Made by a program: the position numbers and the translations under genes | Notes under the pieces: generated by a model | Told to the model about the DNA's origin: nothing | The model's input: only the letters and a program-made list of their open reading frames with translations | The model's database searches: none | Part shown: positions 15,101-30,100 of the stretch, piece after piece | Layout: each line of letters begins with the position of its first letter | Numbering within the stretch: the first letter of the stretch is position 1 | Assembly: GCA_022457155.1 (NCBI GenBank) | Contig: JAJGOT010000218.1 | Span: forward strand, 429,001-493,000 | Origin: Cladopsammia gracilis | Lineage: Eukaryota; Cnidaria; Anthozoa; Scleractinia; Dendrophylliidae | Length of the DNA: 64,000 nt | Reading direction: 5' to 3'

Positions 15101-18100
15101 TAGTCCACTATCTATTAATTATTTCACGGGTTAAGTAAAATCACTCTAAAGGATTGTGCACAAATAAATAATAATAATAATAATAATAATAATATCAATA
15201 ATTAATACAATCTATGAGCATTATTATTGAAACAGGTTTATTATTATATGAGATTATTTCAATAATAATTTCAGAATTATTTATTTAATAATTATTGTTT
15301 ACATAATTTTATAAAATGAAAATTTATTTAAATCTGCTACATGTCTATACCGTGTTTAGTGCTATTCTCATGAAAGAGCAAAGTTTTAATGTTTTATTAT
15401 TATAATAAAATTGATTCCTTTATACTATTTATTTTAGAATTATTTCCATGTAACCCAGTTGTTGGACTAATTTTTATACCTTAAATTATAGAGATTAACA
15501 GAAAAATTAATTATTACTGTTTGTTATAATTTAGTTTTGAGTGTTTTCTTGTTCTGGTCTTAGGAAATACAACATATGGGCTTACATCAAGATTTAACAA
15601 AGAATACATGTACAGTATACCTTAAGAAATACCTTTGACAACATGAGCATAGATTGACGAAAGTGCTTCTCAAACAACATAATCTGCATATACACGGGGA
15701 GCTGGTGCTTACATTTTTAAAACATGAATTTCGCTATTCCTTTTTCTAGGACTTCAGTTTTATGGCAGTCAAGTTGTAGAAACCATTTGTTTATCTGTAG
15801 CAACAGTCTAATTTCTACAGTTAGATTCTATTGAGAGTACATGTAATAGAGTGATTTTACTTCAACTGTGAAATAGATAGTAGGATTTTACGCCGTAGTA
15901 CTTCGTATCAGTTTCTATTATCCTCAAATATTAGAGCGATTACAGTTAACCGTGAAATAGTAGAATAGTACGCACTATTAGACAATAATTCCATTGTTTT
16001 CTTTTGTTTAATTTGGACTATCACACACTAATTGTTAGATTGTGTTTCACGGGTTAACTATCCATCAAGGTCTAGCGCTAGTGTAATAGATAGTGATAGA
16101 TAGTCTTACACACTAACTAATAGTTTCTGTTTCACAGTTGAAGTAAAATCACTCTATACACATTTTGAATGGTATTAATTATAGTTGCAATAAATTTCTC
16201 TACATTTTTACAGACATGAACTCCTTTGTGACATTTTTTTGTGCTCTTATCGGGGACATTTTACTAACATTTTGTTCAAAGTTTCGTTAACTTTTTACAG
16301 ATATTTTATTGACATTTTATGTTGTGCATTGTTCACGCGTCCCTTTTACGTGCTTAATTTACAGAGAAAACGTGAACATTTTGCTAAGATTTTGTGCATT
16401 AAAATATCTGCATTTTACAAACATTTTATGTACTTTACATTAACATTTTGTGTAGTTTTTTTGTATATATTTTACAGACATTTCATGCACTTTTTTTCGC
16501 TCACTTTTTAATGCTTAATTTACAGAGAAAACGTGAACATTTTGCTAAGATTTTGTGCATTAAAATATCTACATTTTACAAACATTTTATGTACTTTACA
16601 TTAACATTTTGTGTAGTTTTTTTGTATCCATTTTACAGACATTTCACAGACATTTCATGCACTTTTTTTCGCTCACTTTTTACAGAGATAACATGGAGAT
16701 TTTGTGTTAACGGGTTTACAGAGATTGTTTTCTCGTGTAATTTTTACAGAGAAAGTAAAGAGATTTTACAGACATTTGTTGTTTGTCGCATAAAATCTCT
16801 GTAAACTCTACATCAAATTCACAGAGATTTTAGCAAGATTATATACACATTTTATGCGATTTTAGCGGAGAAAATGTGTTAAAATTTACAGACTTTTTAC
16901 GGAGTTATAAAAACTCTGTGAATGCGCGCATTTACAGAGTTCTTAATTTACAAAGGAAATCTAGACATTTTACAGAGATTTAACCAACTTTTGTGAAGTC
17001 TGTAAATGGTTCAAGTTTTCCAGTGGTAATCCAAGGGTCCGAGACTAAAAAGGCTTTGTGGTAGGAGCAATGAAGGGGCGAGGGAGAGTTTATTTGAAAG
17101 GGCACGGAGAAGAGAATTCACGAATTTGAATCTTCACGTTTTGCAAATAGCTACGTGGCCTTTTTCTCGACAGCTGGGATTCTTAAATATGTTATGTTCG
17201 CTTCATTTTGTTTCTTAAATACGGCTCGAAAAGCTTCAAATTTTTAACACGGAGTAGACAGAATGCTACTTTAACCTTATGCTCATTAATTTCCATGTAT
17301 GATTCACTCAAAATAAACAACTCATCAATGCTTACCGATAGGTTTTCTTTTCTCTTTCTTGTTTTTACCATCGGCTTCCTTGTAAATTTGTATAGTAACG
17401 GTCTTTACTTCAGGTAAATCACTGTAAATGAGCGCATTAAAATACTCAGAGAACATAGCAAGTGACATTGATGACGGAAAAGAATAATTATAACCAGGCC
17501 AGTGAAGGGTACTGATTTCGTATTTTAACATAGGGCACAGACAGAGATTGAAAGAGATCGGGGCCAGGCTGTTCAAAGCGCGGTTAAGCTAACCCAGGGT
17601 TAGCATCAATTTTGATTCCAGTTAAATAATTAATCAATGGAGATTTTTCCAAAGTTTTTTTGCCCTTTAGTTTCGTCTTTGACTTGTCTTCGCATGTAAC
17701 TTATAATTAAATTTTGAAAACACTTCTAACAAGAGAAATGAAATCCTCTGTCAAGTTTAAATTCTGGGATAGCGTTAACCGGCTTTCGAACAACCGGGCC
17801 CGGTTCGATAGGTTCTTAGTTCTCATCCCTTTCCATCCTTTTCCAAAATGAAGCAAAAATCAGCTATTCCTTCTATGACACCTCTCGGCAGTTTGTTGGT
17901 GTTGCGGATGTTGCAATCGCCAAATGGTAGGGTAAGTGAGGAGGTACACGAACCACAGGTGGCGCACACGGCTGTAGCTTAACCCGGTTTCTGCTATGAA
18001 CCAACTGAGAGTATTGCTACTCTTCCCTGGATGGGATGCTAGTTCGTCGCAGGGTTACCCCAAGCATTTTGTCGCCGGTGCCTATTTATACACCTGGGTG

Positions 18101-21100
18101 GAGAGAGACAGTGTGGAGTAAAGTTTCTTGTCTAAGTAGACAACACGACGGCCGAGACCAGGCCCCTAACCACCGACCATCAGATCTGAAGTCCAACTGC
18201 TAACCGAAAGGGGCAGTACGTAGCTCTTACAAGGTCTTCTCTGATTTGTTGAGAAAACAATGGAACAAACAACACAACAATGGACCCTAGCCCTGAAAAC
18301 AATAGAGCTGCGTGATAAACAGGTCCAATGAAATTAGAGGTTGTAAAGAGCTGCGTGGTATCTGAACCGAAACATGCTAACTACACAACAACGCCTCCTC
18401 GTTATACCGAAATGACGTCAAACAAAAGATTCAAAAGACACCAAACGATACCCACACCACAGACAATAGCTAACCAACAATACTTTCCGCAATACCAAGA
18501 AATGTCCCACCCTTTGGATTTGAAATGCCAATGAAACATCATCTCTCGGCAAAGTACTGGACATAACTCTCTAATGTCTTTCGATATTTACCTCAATTTA
18601 CCTCCTAAATAAATAGAAAAAATAAATAAATACTCACTTGAAGGCAAAATTTTCTCCCCAAAACAGAATATCCGACTTGGTCTTGGAAGATGTTTTAGCG
18701 TAGATAACTTTGTCGAAAAACAACTCGCAGTAAAACCTGGAAGATAACAATTGAGGGGAAATGTTTCTGCTTTTGCCATGCTCAAAAATATTCATTTTTG
18801 GCGTACTCATTTATTTTTCAATAAACAGAAATAGAACAGGCGTATTATTAAGTAAGCAATAATTAGTCATCCAGAGTAAGATTTTTTTATGAGTTTTATA
18901 GCTTTGTATTATACGTTGGTATATTTCTGCGCAATTCTAGACCATACAACGACCTTTCAGTTTCTTCATCAATTGTCAGAGTTTAATCATGACAAGTTAA
19001 GCACTAGATATTTAACGTTTTCGTGACCCTGAAAATCTGTTAATCTGACAGGATCCCATAATCTGATTATTAATCCGGACGGAAACATATCATAACTTAA
19101 AATACAAATAACAGTTGGGCTTAACTTCTGCGGCACAAACCATGACGCCGTTACCTTTTTTGAATTGATCATCGCGTATCGTTAACATTAATAGAAAACA
19201 TTTTCCGTATTTCTATTTACGGTTATAGGAAGTCTCAAACACGGTTAAAAATTGTTTTCTATTTTCTTTGGAAACTAATATTTGGTACACTTAACATCTA
19301 TTCGGTCATAGAAACACCTTGATTTTCTGTGAAAGACTTCCCGATTTGGTAACGAAGTTGCCAGACAATCGGATATACTTAACAATGAGGCGGAGTTTTC
19401 TATTTAGCAATTGGATTATGAACTCGAGATTGCTATCGCGTGATAGTTGATGAGGGCGAACGCGATATAAATCAACAGCAAATAATCTAATTGTTTTAGT
19501 ATAAATCTACTAGACGTTTAAAACTTAACAAGAAATACTCTTCACAGACACTTGAAAAACGCGAAGAAGCGGCCGCCATTAGGCTACTCACTCTACTCCC
19601 TTTCTACAACAGAATAGATAGTGAGAAGCGTAGCCAATAAAAGAACAGCATTCTTGATAGAACGCTAGTAGATTTATACTAAAAGCTAATAGCCAACGAC
19701 TCAAAGCCGAGTTAATTATTCGCTCATAAAAAAGCGGACAAGTGATATATTTGGTTTAGTAAAATGATTGTAATGGGAAAACGACGATATTTGTCGCGTT
19801 TACAAAAAAATCAAAATATTATTTGATAACGCGCAATCGTTGTCTATCAGCGAATAGACAATGACGATCGAACCAATCAGATTGGCGAATTCGCACTTGA
19901 CCACGATGTGAAGGACAACTGATTTGTCATAAATAGCAGTCAATTGCAAAAGGCTGTTGTCTTATACCGTCGACACGTCCAGCGTGAGCCCTTCGTCATG
20001 TAGTGCAGCGAAGGGCTGATGCTCAAAAGGTCAGCTATTGAATTTGTTGACGGTGGCCAATTTACTTAATAATCAACTCAGTTCGTGCCAAATTCTAGTA
20101 TCTTACCGTCGTTTCGGCTTGTCTGTTAGTCCCTTGGCCTCCACAATCCATACCGTTAGACCGATGTCTGATCTGTACTGAACATCTCTGGTGGGTTGGA
20201 TCGATTTCTTGATACTATGAAGCCGAAAAACAATTAAAACAAATATGTAATACAATGTATGTTAATAATTATGTACTAAATTGTTATACAATGTATTATA
20301 ATGTATCTTTAATTTACATAACTAAAAACTTCATTGCCATGCAGTATTTCTAATTTTCCACATTCTCCATTTAAAAAAAAACTTGAGTTAATACAAACAT
20401 TATCGCAATAAGAAGTTTCGATGTATTTAACATCATTATCAAGTAGAGAATAACAGTCAAAAGTGAAAGGAGGCAACAAAATGGTGAAATAACTGTTATT
20501 CTCTACTTGATAATGATCTCAGATACATCGAAACATCTTATCGCTATGATTTTTGTATTTTCCACTTTTTTTCTTTCCAAAAGTACTCCAAAAAACATTT
20601 CCTAACATCGAATTACAAAGAAATTGGGCATATTTGGATGGTTAACAATGTTAACGAAGGTGAATTTAATTTTCTAAACAGAACGTTATTAAATTTTACC
20701 TGTTCCAAGGTCTTTGCTTACGGACCATGTTAATCACTCTTCAAAATCACACGAGAATAATGAGATATCCTTTCTCAGTGTACGATCATTTAAGCTTAAA
20801 CTGATTCTGTCAATCACTTAAATCAGCATGACCTTAGAAACGTTTTCCATTTCCTTCTGATGTCATTTCCCTTTCCTTACGTAATGTCTAGATCAATAAG
20901 GAAAATCTTGGGCAGAGTTCATCGACTAAATATCATCTTTTAATATAAACATTCTACTTCTTTTTTTTTTATTGCGTTTATGCTTTCGAAAGCGTGTATA
21001 AAGTTCACCTAAACACTGATCAATTCCAAATACATTTCACCTTGAGTGTGTCTCAGTTTTACATGACACACTGCTTTCGATTTTGTGGGAAAAAAAAGAG

Positions 21101-24100
21101 TGAAAGAAACCGAAATCTTTGTAATGTACTAAATAAAGAATAACCTGACAACCTTGGCATAAAAAAAGAAAATATGCACTGTAACATTTCATATCTCTCG
21201 TAACGCATTCGATACAACTGCCCCACGATAACGGACGCGCTTTTTATCAAACGTTTCCTGAGGCGTAGTAGGAAAATTTTGGTAGACGAGCCTCTATTGA
21301 GAGTGAAACATACTCGGGCGTATGTACCTTTAATGCCTTATATATCGTATTTACTATTCGTTTGGTTCATCGCCTCATTACTTTATGACGCAAAGCATAA
21401 GCAGTAGTTCAAAGCTGAGAGATGTTTATGGTATTAAAAAATTTCTTAGCGGAAGTACAATGACTCATATGTTAAAACAGGGTGTTAACACAGCTGATCT
21501 AAGCTGATTTACGTATTAACGTGATGTCATTTTTAAGGTTTATATATAGAATTTTTTATTTCATCATTAAGTGTTACATGAGAGGGAGAACGAATATGGA
21601 ATTAAGAATTAAAATATTTCCTTCTAGGATAACCTATACCCGGAACATTTGCGTTATAATCGTGCTACTGTCATGTCAAACGCAAATATATTCTAAAACT
21701 TTAAAAGGTCGGCTTAGTGGGAATTCTTGGTTTTCACATGACGTCATAGAAATTCAAAAATCTAAAGTATACATCCTGCAAAGCTGTACTAACCTGGCAT
21801 GTGGATACCAGTGTTATAATCTTTCACAAAAAGTTTCAGGTTTTAACGATGTTTTGCTTCCGATTTACAAAGGTTATAAATGTGTCACGCAATTCGTCAC
21901 GCTATTTCAGAAAAGGCGTGAAAATAAACAAAATTGAATCAGCTGAAAGTTATTATTTGCATTATAAGTGCCTGTAAGCCGAGTTAATGGAGCTTATAGC
22001 AAATACAATATTTTTTAATTTGATTTTTGGTGTAAATAAGACTTTGAATTTTTGGCCGCCATGTTTTTGCCCCTGAGTGGGGCACAAAGATGGCCACTCC
22101 ATACATTTTTTACTAAAAATGTCTAATATTCGTTCGCCTATAACTCTTGAATGAAATGCTTTTGCGCTTCAAAATGTGGCCAAGATGTGTAGTTTTAAAC
22201 TCTCTACAACTCCATAAACATTTTGGAATTGAAATCTATTGTTCAATGCTTCTGAATTTTGATATGACGTAAGTGAAAACCAAGAATACGAAACCTTTAT
22301 TCGAGTCGTCACGCAAGGCCCCACTAACGAGAAGTGTTGCGTGGCGAAGCAAATTCCTTCTCATATAACCCTATCATGTATTATGACAAGCTATTATGTG
22401 CATGCCACACGTCTCCTGGGTAATGTCGATTCTAAAGTCGTGCCAATCGATTTTTTATGATCTAAATAGAGCATATTTCAGCGAGCAGAGTAGGGAAGAG
22501 AGTAGAGCAAAACAGAGCAGAGCAGAGCAGTAGAGTAGAGTACAGAAGAGTAGAGTGGAGGAGATTAGAGTAGAGTGGAGTACAGTAGAGTAGTAGTAGT
22601 ATAAGTTTAATTTACTTCGTATTTGCAACATTAAAAAGTTAATTTGTTACCTCACGACCCATTTTTCCAGCTCTTGAGAACTTCGGCACGAAAAGTATTT
22701 GGTCTCATGAGGCGTGGTTACTTGGAAGCAGTGCTGCCTCGAAAGAATGCTGGGATGGATGGGACGGACAGTCACGTGACCACTGATGGACAAGTCTACG
22801 CTATCCTGTTTTTAACAGAAAATAAAAGACAATTACACTAGCCAAGCGAAAGTTAAACTCTAAACATAAAGTACTTTCTTGAGTTACTGCATAATCCATG
22901 GTAAATTTCTCAGCCTGAACTGAACGTTTAAGCTGTTTCCGTTGGTCACATAACACATGCAGTGATTGCACATTACCACTGTAACTGCCTATTTTACAGG
23001 GAAGAGTCCAGATTCCATAGCTCAGAAAGAGGTCGGACACCTTATTGAGACTTATATAACGGAGTAACTGGTTAGCTTTCAGTTAAGGTTGGGGTTAGCA
23101 GTTTATATAGTTAAATTTAGGACTAAGCAACTCGAGAAGCTAGGTGGCACTGTGGTACGGTAGGCTATGTAAGTCTAAGCCTAGCTGAGGTCACAGGTTC
23201 AATCCTGAGTGGGGATTTTAGATTTTCTTTTTTACACTTAAAAAATTATTGAAAATAAAATTCTAAATGTCGACATTACGTCATATAATTCTCAATAAGT
23301 GTCCGACCTCCTTCTGAGCTATAGAAGGTACACTCTACCATGTTACAGGCCCACCTTCACCCAAAAGACGTTGTGGTCGTTTGTTTTTGTTTTGAAATGC
23401 TCCATTGTTTATACGCGTGATCTGATTGGTTGCACACGAATTTCAGCACAGAAAGCGATCACGGCGCGCACAGCATTTTGGGTGAAGGTGGGCCTTTAAA
23501 AACTTCAGGGTTGTAAAACCTAATGGCTTCATCACTATCGCCAATAAAATGAGATTACAATCTACCTTCCCCTGTGTAAGCAAACATAGTCAAGCAAAGA
23601 GGTTACGGAAGCAAAGAGAAAACATCTTTGTGGAGGAAATACGTGTGACAATTAAAATGAGAACAGTACTTTCCCGTGTTATTAATTTACTATGCTGTGT
23701 ACTGTCATTCTAACTGTTTGATTTGAAGTGCCTATCATCCCTAGAAAGTTATTTTCAGAATTAACTCTATGTACATTGAATAGCTGAATGGTAAAATATT
23801 TCTAGTTGTGAACGTCGTGTTAGTGAGTTATAGAGATTTGAATTTACAAAATGCTAATTACATGACGTCAACCCAGGAATCATTTATTATACAACTACTT
23901 GTTTTCACGTCCAATTAATGTTTTTTTACGAATCAATTGACTATCCACAGTTTATTTTTGGTATTTATCAAATTAATTATCCTCAATGCGCATTGTAAAT
24001 TGGTGTATAAATAATGCAAAGTCCCGGGTTGACGTCATCTAATTAGCATTTTGTAAATTCAAATCTCTATAACTCACAAACGCGACGTTAAAAACAAGAA

Positions 24101-27100
24101 ATATTTTACCATTCAACTATTCAATGTACATACAGTTGATTCTGAAAATAACTTTTTAGGGGTGATAGGCACTTTAATGGATAAATCCTAAACTGTGACC
24201 ATTCAAATTAAAGCCACTGAGCAGTTCATTTCTATGGTGCTGTTTATTATGCTGTACAAGGTGGTTCTAACTTTTGAGTCTGTGGATAAAATCCTAAAGA
24301 GTGACCATTCAAATGAAAGCTACTGAGCAGTACTTTCCTGTGGTAATGTTGATTATGCTGTACAAGGTGGTTCTATAAACTTTTGAGTCTGTGGATATAA
24401 TCCTCAAGTGTGACTATTGAAGTGACAGCTACTGAGCAATCCTTTCCTGTGGTACTGTTTATTATGCTCTACAAGGTGGTTCTAACTTTTGAGTCTGTGG
24501 ATGAAATCCTACAGTGTGACTATTCAAAAGAAAGCTATTGAAGTACTTTCATGTGGTACTGTTTAGTTATGAGTACAAGGTGGTTCTAACTTTGAGTCTG
24601 TGGATGAAATCCTACAGTGTGACCATTCAAATGAAAGCTATTGTTTATTATGCTGTGTAAGGTGGTTCTGACATTTGAATTTGTGGATGCAATCATAAAG
24701 TTTGATCATTCAAATTCAATACGTAAAACAGAACTTTCCTTTGGTGTTGTACATCTACAAAATTTATCCATTGGCACACTTGGTTGGTAAAAGGGCAAAG
24801 GGTAACAGTTTGACAGGAAACCTATATCTATATTTATTTCATTTTTGCCGCAACAACAAAAGAAAAAGGTTATCTTGTCCCACCAATGAAACATCCTTTA
24901 AAAAGGAATTTTTAAAATTATGTACGCGGAAGGGTTCCTAACCACAAATTCCTTTCCAATTTGTTCTTTGTTTCCCTTAGCAAATTAACGTACCCCAAAA
25001 TTGACTTGGGCGTAAACATTTAATATAATTACTATTTTAAGACAAAAGAACTCTTTCATTGCCCCTGTGCGTTGTTCAAACAAGCGATCATGAAACCCGA
25101 CACGCCACTACAAACATTTCCGCGAGTTACTTTTACATTCGATTGACGGACAAAAAAAGCTGTTCCTACAAAGAAATTTTGAAAACCCAAACGCATTTTG
25201 TTTTTGCTCCTCTAACTTTACTTGTTTACCAAAATACCTTGCTTTAAAGTCATTCCATATGTATTTGTCGGCGAAAAGCTCGCGTGAGAATAAAACAATA
25301 ATACATCCTATGTTTACTTCTTTTTCTCATCAAAGAACAGAAATGCGCCCTTTTTCTGTCATTTATACTGTTGTTTATTTGCCTATTGGCATGCGTGCAT
25401 AAAAATTATCCGTCCGTAAATGTAACTTCGAAGAACACAATCTTCGTTACTTAGAAATATTTTTTATATTTTTCCGACATGAGCTATGATATAACCAAGT
25501 CGTCTCGTTGGGCAGGATTCGCGCAAGAATCATCTTATATCGCCTACTCATTTGGATCCCGAAAGGCTCGCAAATATCTTTGATGTTTACACTCTAAATG
25601 GAAAGGGAATTTTAGCCAACAGATAACAATAAAAACAACCTAAAACACTGAGTTAGGTAAGATTTTGTAAGAAGTATGTTCCAAGATCTTTAAAGGCAAA
25701 ATCATTCCATGAAGAAGTAAAACTAATAAACGAGGAATGAGTATTAGGCTTCCTCTTTTCTCGTTGGCTTTGTTTCGCAGAATCTGAAAATCTCTATAAT
25801 GGATTATCAAGCTTGTAGTGAATGGAGCAAGTGCTGTGGCGTTAAAATTATGATCAACGGCTGTCTTTTATCCCAAACATGCTGTAACATGACTAATGAA
25901 CAGCGATAACAAAAGCCAACTTCGTTCCCAGGGAGATCGCAACGAAAACTACCAATACATCGATCCCTTTTTCAATAGGTATCTGTCTGATACTTTCTGC
26001 AAACTTCACAACTGATGTAGAAAGACAGACTGGACTTCAAACAATACCATTGGGATACAGACTATATACAGTAGACTGTATAACGTATTATTACTATAGA
26101 AGTACTATTTAAAACAATAGATCACTTACAGTGGTTGTTTTCATTTTGCTATCCAACGTTTCTTGCGACCTCCATCTTATAGGCGGTGCACTGAGGCTTG
26201 AAAACCCTCTGGAAATTGAAAAAAGATCGAGGTTCAACGCGAGCTTCACTAAGGCACCGTTCATTCGCTACCAATACTGAACTAAGCTCAAAAGGATTTC
26301 AGCTTAATAATCAAACAGTAAGCTTGCTGTCACCGCAAATAACTCATAATTATACAACTGTCGCCAAGACCAAATGACCGTCGAATGACTCAACTAATTA
26401 ACTTATAAACGAATTTGATAAATTTAGGAATGATTTCTTACAATCAGCTAATTGGGTGAAAAAATTAGAGCCTTATTGTAGACAGGTGGTAATAGCGATT
26501 TTTAAGAATACAATTTGAGAAAACTCGATATAAATGAAGGCTAATTTATGCATAGCTTGGTCTCTAAGTTTTCTTTGGGATACATTTGGAACAATAAGCC
26601 CTTCCTGCATAAATCATTTCAGTTTTTACACTTTGCGAAGAACATTTGCCAAACGTTAAGAAGGCTGTAAATAACATAGCTGTCTTCATAATTATACATC
26701 TACGAACACCAAATATATCCATATATATTTTCACGCTAACGTTTGTATTGATTTGAGCGCACATTATGTCGGTTGACGGAAGGTCTGGCATAAGGCGATA
26801 TACACAAGTGCATAGTCACATAAAAACTTGAAAGATCAAACAAATTAAACAAACTTTTCTCAGAAGCTCTCGAGAACAGCAAAATGGTGATACAGTAGAT
26901 CGGTACTGTTGTGACATGAAAATCTGGAGGAATTTTATATGTAAACCATAGCCGAGACCATCGGCATGTCTTGGAGAGTAAATTGAAAACAACGAAAAGC
27001 TATATAAATAGAAATCCTTTCGTCTGTACAACGGTTTAATCAAAGAAATGGGCAGGATGTATATATGAAATCACAAAAGCATGAAACTAGTTAACTGCAG

Positions 27101-30100
27101 CAATGATATTAACGGAAACAGGAAAAGCACTAAAGAATCACGCACTGCCGCAATGTAGCACGTCATGTCTCCTTGAGTAAATTGTACCTTCAACAATTAA
27201 CGTCGTTTCAAACATTAATTTGGGTTTCGACAATAATAGACTCTGCTGTGAACGACTTTGCAAAAAAGACAATTTGCAGAAGGGCATACTGCGTTACAAT
27301 TTGCACTTGTTAAAGCCTTGAAATCAAACGCAAAAAAGCTTTGTATTGTGGTTGTACATGTTGACGGTAACTTACCGTGTAATAGCTCTGAACGCATGAT
27401 TTACCTCCGACACATAAATTGTCGGCGGCATCTGCATATTTTTTGCGTACTGCGAGTCGTTCATGACATCTGCCGTCAAGCTAATTCCCGTATTTGCTTA
27501 TCATTGCCGCTTAACTTGTCTGTTTCAAATCGCAGATAACATTTCCGAGCAAAAATTTATGTAGGAGGGCATTTTTATACCTTACGAACGTTTACGAAGT
27601 CAACCTGCTCAATCGAATTATGTTTGAAGCAATTACAATGCACAGGGATTAGCTGGTTTGTTCGGAATTTTTACAGCTTTTGTGTTAGGCGCTTAGTCTA
27701 GTTTATCAAAGAAAAAAATACTAAAAGACTCAGCTACCAATGGGAGGGGAGAAACAAATAATCGGCGCCATGCAAACAGCTTTTTAATGATGGCAATAAC
27801 TAATCTAATGGCCTATTCTCTCTAACGTTCTTTGACTTATTAAGCTCAATTACTTCATTAAAACAGAGATTAAAAAACTATAACATATTTCTTATCTTTT
27901 ATGAGTTACTAGTTATTGTACTCCAGGGAAGCACCGTTATTCCAGGACAAACTCAGCTTTTACTAATAAAAGAGGAAGGAAGGAAGAATAAACAAAGAAA
28001 GAATAGCAAATAGATTTCCGCAGTTGTGAAGAGTTGAACATAAAGCCCAGAAAAAAAAACACCTGCTAAAGAATCAAGTGTTTGGCAGGCTTTCTTTATC
28101 GTTTCTACAGCATGTGTCTATTAAATATTTAAGGATATATGCAAGCTTTTCAACTACAATTCTTACCCATCATCATTAGCAATCGTTCTCGGTATAAACA
28201 AACTTCTTGAGCGATGCGATCGTATCCCATCCGCAATTTTTTTGGAAAAGTCCTGCAAAGAAGAATCATTTGAGTGTAACCAATTTTTTCCCTGAATAAT
28301 TAAAGGCCTGTGAAATCAAGTGATATTTTTAACTTAATTTTGCGGCGTCTTATATAGAAAATAAAACTAGCGGAAGCTTTCGATATCAGGTGCTGGGAAT
28401 TTTTTCTTTCCTTTTCGAACTAAGATTGTTGCGTGAGAATAACGGACAAACTGCACACTTTGCGTCATAACTAAAAAATAAATTTTCGCGGAACATATTG
28501 ATGCCAAATATTGTCATGTTTTAGCTGGGGGGGGGGGGGAGAAAACATTTCTAACATTTTTGCAAAGGAACGTGGATAAACCTTGCATTTTAAGGCCATA
28601 GTGAAGAAAAGATCAGACTTTTTGCAACCACGCATCGGCGAAGCTGTGCATTTCTAAAACACTTCAATATCTTAATTTCCAGTAACACCATCGTTTTCAA
28701 TTTGAAACTTATGAACAAATGCAATGTCTTTTTACGCGTTAAATTTGGCAGCTGCCGAGTTTTTTGCGCCTAAACTACCTTAATATTGCATGTAAAGCAT
28801 CACTAAGATGTCATTGTTCGCTTAAAACAAAGCTCACACGAAGTTAACATCGCGGGGTTGAATGGCCGATTGATTACATCACAGAGGGCGACTTTTGTCG
28901 AAAACCACAAGAACGTTTTAGCAGTATATCGATCCGATATTGGCCTAATCTACATTCTTCCGCTGTCACATGAATAATTATTAGAGAGAAAACGCAATCA
29001 AACTGCAATTTTCTTGTTGTTGAATTTAACAAGATCCAAGAATTCATCCTTTTCACACAACATGGAACATTTGTTTACAAAAGAGAGGATTCCGCTCGAC
29101 CGATTGCACGTATAACTTTTAAATTCCACTTTGTGAATTTATATTCAAAAGTTACAACACTACTGCATTAAATCAGTACTTATTACAAAATCACCGCAGA
29201 TATCGCCACTTACTATAAATTAACTTTTTTGTCAAACCATGTTCGACAAAAAAAAACAGTTTGCCTTGTCACGTGTTTGAAGTTATAATTTAGAGATTAG
29301 AAGGCTTGCAGCGCAGTGTAGTAAACTTAAGTTGCCATTATTTGAGGTCACGAGCGTAATTTTTCAATAATAAGGCTTACCTCAGACATGCAACGTCAGT
29401 TCGATGAAAATCGCTTGTAGTTCTTCACCAAAAACAGTTACGTTGAATTACAGTCAGATGAGAGTCAACAAAAGGATGGTGTTTCTAATAACTATCGAAG
29501 CGAGAGGAACGTATTATTCAAATTCTTCCAATGTTTGGCTTCCTATAATATCACACCGCGCCTGTTTACAAAAAATGCTGACAAATATGTAATCAATCCC
29601 AGGCCCGCGGCCGTGAGCAATTGATATGGCGTCCAATGTTTTTCTCTCTTTTTACGTGTTGCGTTTCCAAAATAGTGAAAACGATCGTAGCGATTTGAAA
29701 TTGCAGCTTCTATTATTCGAAGAAACAAACCGTCTGTGGGTTACGCTCTTGATCGCAAAAGGAAGGAAGTGGTTAAAGCTGATGACGAAAGTCCTGAATG
29801 AAATGTGCGCTAATTCGGACTTGCGTGCATCTACTTTTCATTAAATCTTGACTAAATTTAAAGAAAAAAAATCACACGAACCTATTAAAAGGACACAACC
29901 GCCAGTAACCTAGCTCTAAGAAATGCTTCGCTTAAAAGCCTTTCACTCCCATCGTCTATTAGTAGTTTTAACTTTGCGTCTGTCGACGAAATCCTATGAT
30001 GTGACGATTCAAATAAAACCTCTTTGGCAGTACTTTTGCGCGGTGCCATTTGTTTTTCAATATTTTACAAAATGAAATTTGGGATTTTTCTTGGATTTTG

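Larger units (their letters stand above)
5288..17025. mobile_element. Element A: 11.7-kb CACTA/EnSpm-like element in RasGAP intron 10
   Basis: The left end CACTGGAAAACTTGGACCA is repeated inverted at the right end, and both sides are flanked by the trinucleotide GTA (5285-5287, 17026-17028). Subterminal regions (5300-6560 and 16190-17000) are packed with TTTACAGAGATTTTATAA-like motifs in opposite orientations. CACT(A/G) termini, 3-bp duplications and motif-rich subterminal regions define CACTA elements. I find no transposase ORF, so it is a non-autonomous or decayed copy. Without it the host intron would be about 485 bases. The interior holds several smaller MITEs, a long inverted repeat and putative short exons. 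Confidence 0.75.

Noticed and set aside
27215..27539. Overlapping plus and minus ORFs of 93 and 60 codons
   Set aside because: No splice context, no recognisable motif, and it lies in RasGAP intron 5 with composition like the surroundings.
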